Source: Flavobacteriales bacterium
Lineage (GTDB): Bacteria > Bacteroidota > Bacteroidia > Flavobacteriales_D > Parvicellaceae
Direction of reading: 5' to 3'
NCBI GenBank assembly: GCA_027047735.1
Contig: JALTUD010000597.1
Coordinates: 1 to 12,904 of the forward strand
DNA: 12,904 nt
Shown here: one piece after another, positions 6,525 to 12,904 of the stretch
How positions within the stretch are numbered: the first letter of the stretch is position 1
Layout: every line of letters begins with the position of its first letter
Position numbers and translations under genes: made by a program
Notes under the pieces: generated by a model
Seen by the model: only the letters and a program-made list of their open reading frames with translations
The model's database searches: none
What the model was told of the DNA's origin: nothing

Positions 6525-7289
6525 TTATCCGGTAATCTCATCATATAGAGCTTTAAAATCCGAGTTATCGTCAATCAAACAATCATCGCGTTTTTCATAA
6601 AAGAAAGGATGCCCCAAACTAATGGTTTCTTTAGCCGCTTCAGGATTTATTTCTTTCTGAAATTTCGCATATTCCATCAAAGCTGTCTTAAGGTAAGTTT
6701 GTTGACTTTCTGTCATTTCTCCAAAATCTCTATCTGTTCCTATTTTCTTTATTTCTTCAAAAGCTTCAGCTACAACTTTCTTACCTTCGGTTTTATTCTT
6801 AGACAAAATATAATTCAACCCCAACAAAAGCTTTGCCCCTGAATCGTTGGGATCGAAAGCTATCACCTTCTTCATTAACGATGCAGTCTTTTTAGCACTT
6901 TTTTCTGTTCCTGCTAAAGCATTGTTTTCAACATCTTCAAGAATAATAAATTTTATTTTCTCAATAAACTCCTCAGCATCTTCTTTGTATTCATATGATT
7001 TATCCTTTTTTCTATATTTTCCCAAATAAGAAAGTGAGGATTTAAAAGCCTTTGGATAATCATCTTTATATTTATGATCTTGACTCATATAAAAATAACA
7101 TTCTGCAGCATATAAATAAGGTAAAGGATCTTTTTTCGTTTTTTCATTTTCCATATATTTCTCGCACTTAAATAGACATTTATCATATTTCTCATCAGCT
7201 ATCAAAGCCAAAAGATTCATATAATCATCTTGTGCGTAAAATTTATTGAATAGAACAAAGACAGTAAGTATAATTAGTATAGTTTTCAT
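6525..7289 (-). CDS. Exported helical-repeat (TPR-like) protein of unknown function
   Basis: A 254-residue protein with a Sec signal peptide: MKTILIILTVFVLFNKFYA, probable cleavage before QDD at residue 20. There is no lipobox Cys, so it is probably soluble in the periplasm. The rest is nearly all predicted helix with alternating aromatic and small residues typical of TPR-like repeats, for example DPLPYLYAAECYFYMSQ (about 54-70), KAFKSSLSYLGKY, and AFDPNDSGAKLLLGLNYIL (about 144-162), the last close to a canonical TPR helix pair. It is Lys/Glu-rich. No enzyme motif is visible. It converges with the ECF sigma gene and diverges from the large adhesin, so no operon partner helps. TPR assignment is by eye; function not recognised. 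Confidence 0.8.
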   Translation of the reverse strand: MKTILIILTVFVLFNKFYAQDDYMNLLALIADEKYDKCLFKCEKYMENEKTKKDPLPYLYAAECYFYMSQDHKYKDDYPKAFKSSLSYLGKYRKKDKSYEYKEDAEEFIEKIKFIILEDVENNALAGTEKSAKKTASLMKKVIAFDPNDSGAKLLLGLNYILSKNKTEGKKVVAEAFEEIKKIGTDRDFGEMTESQQTYLKTALMEYAKFQKEINPEAAKETISLGHPFFYEKRDDCLIDDNSDFKALYDEITG

Positions 7290-7328
7290 AATCTCATTTT
7301 AATTCACCCGTTTCAAAAGTTGTGCCCA

Positions 7329-7346
7329 AAATACAAAATTGTATTT
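7329..7346. promoter_or_regulatory. 18-bp palindrome AAATACAA-AA-TTGTATTT in the divergent intergenic region
   Basis: Eight perfectly paired bases on each side of an AA centre. It lies 40 bp upstream of the exported TPR-like gene (minus) and about 150 bp upstream of the adhesin gene (plus). It is placed to be a dimer-binding operator, but AT-rich palindromes also arise by chance. Confidence 0.3.
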
Positions 7347-7392
7347 ACATTAACATTATTTTAACGAAAATATTCATCTTTCAACTTTAGAC

Positions 7393-7424
7393 TTGCTATA
7401 AAAGATACTTTTTTTGTAATTTTG
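7393..7424 (+). promoter_or_regulatory. Candidate promoter for the T9SS adhesin-like gene
   Basis: TAATTTTG (7417-7424) matches the TAnnTTTG -7 box exactly. TTG (7393-7395) lies 21 nt upstream. A start near 7431 gives a leader of about 68 nt. The leader contains a small hairpin, ACGTAA-agac-TTACGT (7455-7470), and a second TTACGT at 7476-7481. Confidence 0.5.
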
Positions 7425-7498
7425 ATGAAACACATTATAATTCGAAGCAACTTAACGTAAAGACTTACGTCTTAGTTACGTTTATAACTATATTTAAA

Positions 7499-10400
7499 AT
7501 GAAAATCTATACATTATTACTACCACTAGCGTTACTAACCTTGTTTTCTAACCTAAGTATCTCTCAATGTACTTTAAACCTTACTTCGTCAGTAGATTCT
7601 GTCCTTTGTGGAGAATGTGTTACGCTTAGTGCTTACGGATATATGAATGGTAATATTGCCTTTGAAGAAAATTTTAATAGTGGTTCTCCTGTTGGTTGGC
7701 AATTTACTCAAAGTGTGACAATTGCCAATAACACTTGTGGTGTTCCTTCTCCTGATGGTTCAAATTTCATGTGGATGGGCGACGCAGCAGTTAATCCTAG
7801 GGATATGACAACAAACCCTATAGATTTATCTTTAGGTGGAGTTATTTGTTTTGAAATGAGGTATGCAATACAAGGAGATCCTTCTCCTTGTGAAGGTCCT
7901 GATGAACCGACAGAAGGTGTTCACTTACAATATTCAACAGACAATGGAACTACTTGGATAGATATTGATTATTGGGATCCGAACGGAGGAAATGACCCAT
8001 CCTTAACTTCGTGGAATCAGTACTGTGTAAGTATTCCACCCGGTGCACAAACTTCAACAACATTGATTCAATGGCATCAAGATAATGTTTCCGGAGCTGA
8101 ATATGATCATTGGGGAATTGATAATGTTCAAATAACCTTAAATGATCCTAATTCTCAAATTACATGGATGCACGATAATTATAGTTACCCAATGGGGTCA
8201 GGTGGTGGAGATGATCCAACACCTGTCTGTATTTCTACAGAAACATCTTATACTGCTCAAATCACAAATGGTACAAATACCTGTACACAAACGATTACTG
8301 TCCCTGTTAAAATGCCGGTCATTCAAGTAAACGCCGGTTCGGATGTTGACATTTGCCCGGGTGATTGCGTTGATTTAAGTGGCGAAGCTAAAGTTATTAT
8401 AAGCCCTGCTAAAACTCCTACTTATGAGAACAATGAATTATCTTTAGTTACAAGCGGTCATGCAGAAGTAAATATAAACGTACAGGATCTCAATATGCAA
8501 ACGATAGCTTCCGGCTCAATAACTCAAGTTTGTATAAATGGATTTAATTTTAGTGGCACTCAAGTTTGTACAAATTTTTCAGGATGTAATTGTAATGGTA
8601 CTCAAATAAGTGCTGGAAGTTCTTGTAATTTAGATGAAAGTAGTTTTAATGTAATTCTAACAACTCCAAACGGATGTAGCATAACATTAGTTCCCGTAGG
8701 AGTTGCCGGTGGTTCTTATGGGACTGTTTGCTTTGTACCAAGTGGAGGCTCTAACATTAATGGTGGAGGTTTTCCGGGAAATGGTTCTTGGAATCCAAAT
8801 GAACCTTTTTCTAATTTAGACGGCTGTACGTCAAACGGAGTTTGGACGTTAGAGTTTGACGCTCCCGGAGGCTTAGGTTTTGGTGCAGGAACGCTTAACG
8901 GATGGAGCATCACTTTTGACGACCCTGAAATTAGTTATCCGGCTCCTTATTCTTGGTCGCCGACTACGAATATGACGAATGATAATACGTTAACTCCTAC
9001 TGTTTGTCCAACGACGACAACCACTTACACATTGTCAGCAACGGATTCAAACAGTTGTGCTACGGCATCAGATGATGTTACGGTGAATATTTTAAGCTCT
9101 TGTTGCAACTTTGATATATCTGCGAATATTACTGCCCCAACTTGCGGAAATAGTGATGGTGCGATTGATTTAACAATTACCAATGGTTCGGGAAATTATA
9201 GTTTTGATTGGGGAACTAACGGAACAACTGAGGATTTATCGAATTTACCTTCCGGTCTATACAGTGTTACGATTACAGATATAACCGATGGGTGTTCAAA
9301 AGACACTTCGATAACTTTAAGCACGAATGCTTATACTTATGTTGTTAATACAACAAATCCTACTTGCGGAAATTCAGATGGAAGCATTGAGATTGTTGTT
9401 ACGGGAGGGACTTCTCCTATCCAATATAGTATAGATAACGGAGTTAATTTTTCCACAACAAACGTTTTTAATAACATTGGAGCAGGAACTTATGACATTA
9501 TCATCAATGACGGAGCAAGTTGCCAAGAAGTAACTACGGCTACTTTGACGGAAGATTGTTGTAATTTCTCCATAACAGCTATACTTACACAACCCTCATG
9601 CGGAGCTAATGACGGGGCAATAGACATTACTATTCAAAATGGTTCGGGAAATGAAACTTTTGATTGGGGTGCGAATGGAACAACAGAAGATTTATCTAAT
9701 ATAGGTAGTGGAACATATAATTTAACTGTATCGGATGCTACTTCAGGCTGTAGTAAAGATACTTCATTTATTTTACAAAGTTCAGCTTTTACCTATACAA
9801 CAGAAATTACCAACCCTTCTTGTGGAAATAATAACGGAGCTATTATTCTTCATACATTGGGAGGTACATCCCCTTTTGTATTTAGCATTGATAATGGTGT
9901 TACCACCTCAAACGATTCAGTATTTTCTAATTTAAGTGCAGGAACTTACGATATTGTAGTTATCGATGGTTCAGGATGTCAACTTTCAAGTCAAGAAGCA
10001 CTTACTGATGGAGGTGGATTGAGTGCCTCTGTTGCCGTAACTGATTTGATATGCAACGGAGATAATAGTGGTCGTATTACAATCACACCGAATGGTGGAA
10101 CTTCTCCTTATACATATAGTATTGGAAACGGAACACAAAATATAGCTGTATTTGATAATATTTCCGCAGGTACTTATCCTGTTAATGTAACGGATAATTC
10201 GGGCTGTTCTTTTGATACTACGGTCATTGTAAATGAACCGATTGGAATGAATTTAAGTTTGAGTATAATCACACAACCTACTTGTTCGTATAGTTGTGAT
10301 GGTAGTGTGGTTACCGTGGTTACCGGAGGTGCTATAGCTGGTGAAGCTCAATATCAATGGAGTGCTCCAATAGATAACAACACAACGAACACAGCAGACA

Positions 10401-11023
10401 ATCTTTGTCCCGGTACTTATTCATTGACTGTAACGGATGACAACGGATGTACTAAAGACACAACCTTTACCATGGTTGCTCCTGAAGGGATAGTTGCTGA
10501 CTTTAAATTTACCCCACAACCTACAACTGTTTTGAATACTGAGATAACTTTGACGGAGAACAGTAATAATGCTACTGTTTTTACATGGTTGATGAATGGT
10601 AATGAAATAGGAATGGGGACTACCTTGACTTATGAATTTCCGAATGACACGGCAGGAGTATATAATACTTGTTTGGTAGCGACAAATGACTTGAATTGTA
10701 GTGATACGATTTGTCATGATGTTATTATTGGAGAGGAATTTTACTTTTTTATTCCAAATACTTTTACTCCGGACGGAGATGGGGATAATGACTTCTTTTT
10801 TCCCAAAGGGCTGGGAATAGAAAATGTAGAATATGAGCTTTTAATTTTTAATCGTTGGGGAGATATTATTTGGCGTTCTCAAACAACAAACGGTATGTGG
10901 GATGGAACGGAAAATAATTCCGGAAAAGTTTGTCAGGAAGGTGTTTATGTTTGGAAGTTAAGAACCATAAATAAAGGACGTAAAAACATTGAGAAGATTG
11001 GACATGTTAATTTGATACGGTAA
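7499..11023 (+). CDS. Large T9SS-exported adhesin-like protein with SprB repeats and CHU_C sorting domain
   Basis: A 1174-residue secreted or surface protein. The signal peptide covers about 1-22 (MKIYTLLLPLALLTLFSNLS). Ig-like domain 1 is split: first part CTLNLTSSVDSVLCGECVTL (24-43), second part from ITWMHDN (221) to about 270. Between them lies a MAM/reelin-like sandwich (about 53-215, with YSTDNGTTWIDIDYW and HWGIDNVQI). Ig-like domain 2 is split the same way: NAGSDVDICPGDCVDLSG (about 277-295) and YSWSPTTNMT (484) to about 533. It encloses a proprotein-convertase P-domain-like segment (about 320-478). Six SprB-like repeats follow (about 535-995), then a PKD-like domain (about 997-1077) and the CHU_C / type B sorting domain (1081-1174, IPNTFTPDGDGDND, FNRWGD, GVYVWKL). 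The sorting domain routes it through T9SS. Many Cys residues suggest disulfides. Its role is probably adhesion or binding of a polymer; the ligand is unknown. Confidence 0.92.
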   Translation: MKIYTLLLPLALLTLFSNLSISQCTLNLTSSVDSVLCGECVTLSAYGYMNGNIAFEENFNSGSPVGWQFTQSVTIANNTCGVPSPDGSNFMWMGDAAVNPRDMTTNPIDLSLGGVICFEMRYAIQGDPSPCEGPDEPTEGVHLQYSTDNGTTWIDIDYWDPNGGNDPSLTSWNQYCVSIPPGAQTSTTLIQWHQDNVSGAEYDHWGIDNVQITLNDPNSQITWMHDNYSYPMGSGGGDDPTPVCISTETSYTAQITNGTNTCTQTITVPVKMPVIQVNAGSDVDICPGDCVDLSGEAKVIISPAKTPTYENNELSLVTSGHAEVNINVQDLNMQTIASGSITQVCINGFNFSGTQVCTNFSGCNCNGTQISAGSSCNLDESSFNVILTTPNGCSITLVPVGVAGGSYGTVCFVPSGGSNINGGGFPGNGSWNPNEPFSNLDGCTSNGVWTLEFDAPGGLGFGAGTLNGWSITFDDPEISYPAPYSWSPTTNMTNDNTLTPTVCPTTTTTYTLSATDSNSCATASDDVTVNILSSCCNFDISANITAPTCGNSDGAIDLTITNGSGNYSFDWGTNGTTEDLSNLPSGLYSVTITDITDGCSKDTSITLSTNAYTYVVNTTNPTCGNSDGSIEIVVTGGTSPIQYSIDNGVNFSTTNVFNNIGAGTYDIIINDGASCQEVTTATLTEDCCNFSITAILTQPSCGANDGAIDITIQNGSGNETFDWGANGTTEDLSNIGSGTYNLTVSDATSGCSKDTSFILQSSAFTYTTEITNPSCGNNNGAIILHTLGGTSPFVFSIDNGVTTSNDSVFSNLSAGTYDIVVIDGSGCQLSSQEALTDGGGLSASVAVTDLICNGDNSGRITITPNGGTSPYTYSIGNGTQNIAVFDNISAGTYPVNVTDNSGCSFDTTVIVNEPIGMNLSLSIITQPTCSYSCDGSVVTVVTGGAIAGEAQYQWSAPIDNNTTNTADNLCPGTYSLTVTDDNGCTKDTTFTMVAPEGIVADFKFTPQPTTVLNTEITLTENSNNATVFTWLMNGNEIGMGTTLTYEFPNDTAGVYNTCLVATNDLNCSDTICHDVIIGEEFYFFIPNTFTPDGDGDNDFFFPKGLGIENVEYELLIFNRWGDIIWRSQTTNGMWDGTENNSGKVCQEGVYVWKLRTINKGRKNIEKIGHVNLIR
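9101..10012 (+). repeat. Two tandem copies of a 152-residue (456-bp) double-SprB unit
   Basis: Unit 1 starts at CC (9101) and unit 2 at CC (9557), exactly 456 bp later. Each holds an A-type repeat (NGSGN, FDWG, NGTTEDLSN, GCSKDTS) followed by a B-type repeat (NPTCGN or NPSCGN, GGTSP, SIDNGV, GTYDI). Order is A-B-A-B, followed by two further lone repeats. The DNA copies have drifted, so the duplication is not recent. Confidence 0.85.
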
Positions 11024-11040
11024 TACTATTTAAATATTGA

Positions 11041-11109
11041 AACGAGCCTTCTAAAGCGTTTTTTCTTTCGCCTCTTTTTCAAAATCCAAATGGTATTATA
11101 GAAGGCGTT
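11041..11109. terminator. Possible weak terminator and inverted repeat after the adhesin gene
   Basis: AACG-ag-CCTTCTA (11041-11053) is an inverted copy of TAGAAGGCGTT (11099-11109). A shorter alternative fold, AACG...AAGCGTT followed by TTTTTTCTTT (11041-11067), looks like a weak intrinsic terminator 18 bp after the stop codon. No better terminator for the 3.5-kb gene is visible. Confidence 0.35.
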
Positions 11110-11478
11110 AAACCACAAAAAAAAGAAAGGAAAGCTACCGATGAAAGAAACGAGAGGGAGGAACGACTGAAAGTGTAGTGAATACAACTTTTCCTGTGGG
11201 GGGTGGATATTCGTTTTGGTTGTTTTAAGTTTCAACAGTCTTTATCTATTTAATCACTTGTATATCAGCAGCTTCCCTTATAAAGGACAGGTTTTTCTAT
11301 TTTGAGTGTAGAGATAGCACTGCAACCTTGCTGAGTACTTTTGCTAACTTTTTAAAAACGTTTTTAGATAACCTGTAGATTATTTAGGATTCACTATTTC
11401 GCCAATGAAAGCCAGCCGTAATGAGGGCGAAGCCCTTAGATTACTTTCTTGTATTACCCCAAGAATAAAGAGTGAAGA
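11110..11478. other. Non-coding stretch between adhesin gene and RHS pair
   Basis: I see no convincing gene here. It holds a 14-bp palindrome TAAAAACGTTTTTA (11353-11366) and a short hairpin AGGGC-gaa-GCCCT (11424-11436) about 43 bp beyond the stop of the minus-strand gene. That hairpin lacks a following U-tract on the minus strand, so it is a poor terminator. The 11236-11478 part could be a decayed mobile-element or RHS-cassette remnant, but no recognisable protein fragment emerged on reading. Confidence 0.4.
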
Positions 11479-11967
11479 TTATAGATGCTTGTATATCGTT
11501 ATTTCATAAATACCGTTGCAATCATATTTAAACCCTATGTTTCCTACAATCATATTTCCACAGCCATCATATTCAGTTCTATACACTCTTTTAAGGTCTT
11601 CCAATGTTGAATTAATTGAAAGGTTATTTTGAGTTAAATAATTGCTATTATAAATGATGATTTTACTCACCTTTTTATGGTCAAACATTATTAAAATAGA
11701 ATATTTTGAATAATAGCAAAAGGATTTTGATAGACCATATTTATCAATTCTCAAGTTCGAACGTTTATAATTCTTTCCTGATTTTTTTTTTGTTATTTGT
11801 TTGGTGTAGTGATATTTATCAGGCTTTCCATATTTTTCTACGATTTCGGATTTAGTATCTCCAATCTTAACAAAGTTTGACAGACCATAGTTGGTAATTA
11901 TTGTATCATTTTGTGAAAAAGTATAAAATGTACAGAATACAAACATATATAAAAGGAATAATTTCAT
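11479..11967 (-). CDS. Small exported BamE/SmpA-like protein, candidate immunity protein of the RHS toxin
   Basis: A 162-residue protein from ATG 11967. A TTG at 11970 could add one residue but is less likely. The signal peptide is MKLFLLYMFVFCTFYTFS, with likely cleavage before QND. There is no lipobox, so it is probably periplasmic. IGDTKSEIVEKYGKPD (35-50) matches the GxTxxxVxxxxGxP signature of SmpA/OmlA (BamE)-like domains. A second weaker copy may follow (NLSINSTLEDLKRVY). It is Lys/Tyr-rich and AT-rich. The ATG lies 5 nt after the stop of the RHS toxin tip in the same direction, the place where polymorphic-toxin immunity genes sit. Position and small size suggest immunity; the exported state would fit a toxin acting in, or entering through, the periplasm. 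Function is inferred from context only. Confidence 0.7.
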   Translation of the reverse strand: MKLFLLYMFVFCTFYTFSQNDTIITNYGLSNFVKIGDTKSEIVEKYGKPDKYHYTKQITKKKSGKNYKRSNLRIDKYGLSKSFCYYSKYSILIMFDHKKVSKIIIYNSNYLTQNNLSINSTLEDLKRVYRTEYDGCGNMIVGNIGFKYDCNGIYEITIYKHL

Positions 11968-11972
11968 CAAAT

Positions 11973-12904
11973 TTACTTTTTATAGCCTGTTGGTTCTTCT
12001 TTACCTGTTTTATCTTTCCCGTAATCATCGTGAGTTTTACCAATTCTCTCGTTTAATCCTAAAATTCTTCGTGCTATATTTTCAAAACCAACTGTTCTTC
12101 TTTGATTAGTACGTTCTCCTAGAGGATTTCCTTTTTGACTTTCTCTAATATGTCCAACTTCGTGAGTTAACTGTATAGCACCAACTACTTTTTCATTAGG
12201 ATTATAGTCGTTATCATATTTGTATACTAATGTTCCATCCATATTGAAGTCAATTACTTCAGGGTCATTAGTTGGATGAATTTGACATGTTTCTGTGTCT
12301 TTTAATTTTTCTGTAAGCCTTTCTTGACCTGTATTAATTATTATTTTTGCACGTACTACCTCTCCATTCATATCAATAGAGGATACGACTTCAGTTGGAC
12401 CTTTTTTCTTCGTTTTTATTTTAATTTTTAAGTCATCATCTTCTTCTAGTGCTTTATATTCATTTAATAAAAACTTTTGATCTTTATTTAGGTCTCCGTG
12501 AATCTTTGTTTCATCAATTGATAGTCGACCTCTCTTATCATAAGTAAACGCTTCGGGAGAGTCATTAAACATAACAGACAAATATGCTCTGACTTTCTTT
12601 TGGTCTTTTTTATTTTTAACTTTAAAATACTCACCATTCACATCAGCGAATAGTATTGGATTATTTCCAGAATAATGAAAAACACTTAAAGATGGATATT
12701 TTGAAGATAACGGGTCAATACTCAACCATCTCCCCAATCTTGGGTCATACATTCTCGCTCCGAAGTCTATTGAATTTCCTGCTCCTTTGACCTCTGGGTC
12801 TGATTCTTTATTATTAAACGAATATCGGTAATTCTCCACACTCCCAAATCTTCCTCCCATAGCCATACCAAAGGGGTAATAGTCAGTGTAGGTTATAATG
12901 TTCG
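11973..12904 (-). CDS. RHS-repeat core C-terminus with zincin-like (HExxH, M91/NleD-like) toxin tip, 5' part outside window
   Basis: C-terminal part of an RHS/YD polymorphic toxin. The frame stays open past the ATG at 12866 to the window edge (NIITYTDYYPFG precedes it), so the gene starts outside. Numbering from that ATG: the RHS-associated core domain (about 1-78) has YRYSFNNKESD, GARMYDPRLGRWLSIDPL and YSGNNPILFADVNG. After it comes a variable tip (79-297). The tip contains HEVGH (235-239, bases 12150-12164), a zinc-protease HExxH motif, and FENIARRILGLNERIG 22 residues on. There Glu262 and the ENxxRxxLGL pattern resemble RHS-linked M91-type metallopeptidases. The tip is therefore probably a metalloprotease effector released from the RHS shell. 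A small candidate immunity gene follows after 5 nt. The secretion route cannot be read from this fragment. Confidence 0.85.
   Translation of the reverse strand, partial: NIITYTDYYPFGMAMGGRFGSVENYRYSFNNKESDPEVKGAGNSIDFGARMYDPRLGRWLSIDPLSSKYPSLSVFHYSGNNPILFADVNGEYFKVKNKKDQKKVRAYLSVMFNDSPEAFTYDKRGRLSIDETKIHGDLNKDQKFLLNEYKALEEDDDLKIKIKTKKKGPTEVVSSIDMNGEVVRAKIIINTGQERLTEKLKDTETCQIHPTNDPEVIDFNMDGTLVYKYDNDYNPNEKVVGAIQLTHEVGHIRESQKGNPLGERTNQRRTVGFENIARRILGLNERIGKTHDDYGKDKTGKEEPTGYKK

Noticed and set aside
6525..7289. Anti-sigma factor partner for the ECF sigma gene
   Set aside because: It has a signal peptide, a TPR-like helical body and no cytoplasmic sigma-binding domain or transmembrane segment beyond the signal. 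It is convergent with, not co-directional to, the sigma gene.
11026..11235. A 69-codon minus-strand reading frame after the adhesin gene
   Set aside because: The product is Lys- and Phe-rich with no domain or credible start context, and it overlaps an inverted repeat and possible terminator. It looks like chance reading in AT-rich DNA.
12864..12866. ATG as start of the RHS protein
   Set aside because: The typical RHS segment DYYPFG precedes it in frame up to the window edge, so the gene continues beyond the window.

Overview
The window looks like chromosome from a member of Bacteroidota, most likely Flavobacteriia. The DNA is AT-rich. One large secreted protein ends in a CHU_C / type B sorting domain of the type IX secretion system and carries SprB-type repeats. 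The RHS core domain is of the kind common in this phylum. Two candidate promoters match the Bacteroidota -33/-7 pattern (TTTG or TTG, then TAnnTTTG), and starts lack strong Shine-Dalgarno sequences.

Layout. (1) 1-1853, +: the 3' part of an S41 C-terminal processing protease with an extra PDZ-like domain, ending at a bidirectional hairpin terminator (1881-1921). (2) 1921-5136, -: a protein-quality-control block read clpP, clpX, SAM methyltransferase, maf. The last three are tightly packed (17-nt gap, then a 1-nt TAATG overlap). A hairpin plus U-tract separates clpP from clpX. (3) 5137-5850: 714 bp without a gene but dense in structure: a 140-bp GGGCGTT...AACGC repeat element, an inverted duplication with arms of about 78 nt around a CCCA loop, a third partial copy of the same module, a candidate promoter, and an 18-bp-stem hairpin. 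(4) 5851-6450, +: an ECF-type sigma factor, then a near-perfect 20-bp-stem terminator shared with the convergent gene 6525-7289 (-), an exported helical-repeat protein. (5) 7499-11023, +: a 1174-residue T9SS-exported adhesin-like protein. It has two Ig-like domains that each seem to contain an inserted beta-sandwich domain, six SprB-like repeats, a PKD-like domain and a CHU_C sorting domain. (6) 11024-11478: non-coding, with palindromes and a possible weak terminator. (7) 11479-12904, -: the C-terminal end of an RHS polymorphic-toxin protein with an HExxH zincin-like tip. It is followed after 5 nt by a small exported protein with a BamE/SmpA-like motif, the position expected of an immunity gene.

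How the parts fit. ClpP and ClpX form the ATP-dependent ClpXP protease. The S41 protease handles exported proteins. The methyltransferase and Maf (a nucleotide pyrophosphatase) appear to ride in the clpX transcript. The adhesin-like protein should be exported through the Sec and T9SS routes and displayed or released. The RHS tip and its neighbour look like a contact-dependent effector and its protector. The most unusual features are the structured repeat block at 5225-5575, the nested-domain architecture of the adhesin, and the RHS zincin with an exported candidate immunity protein.
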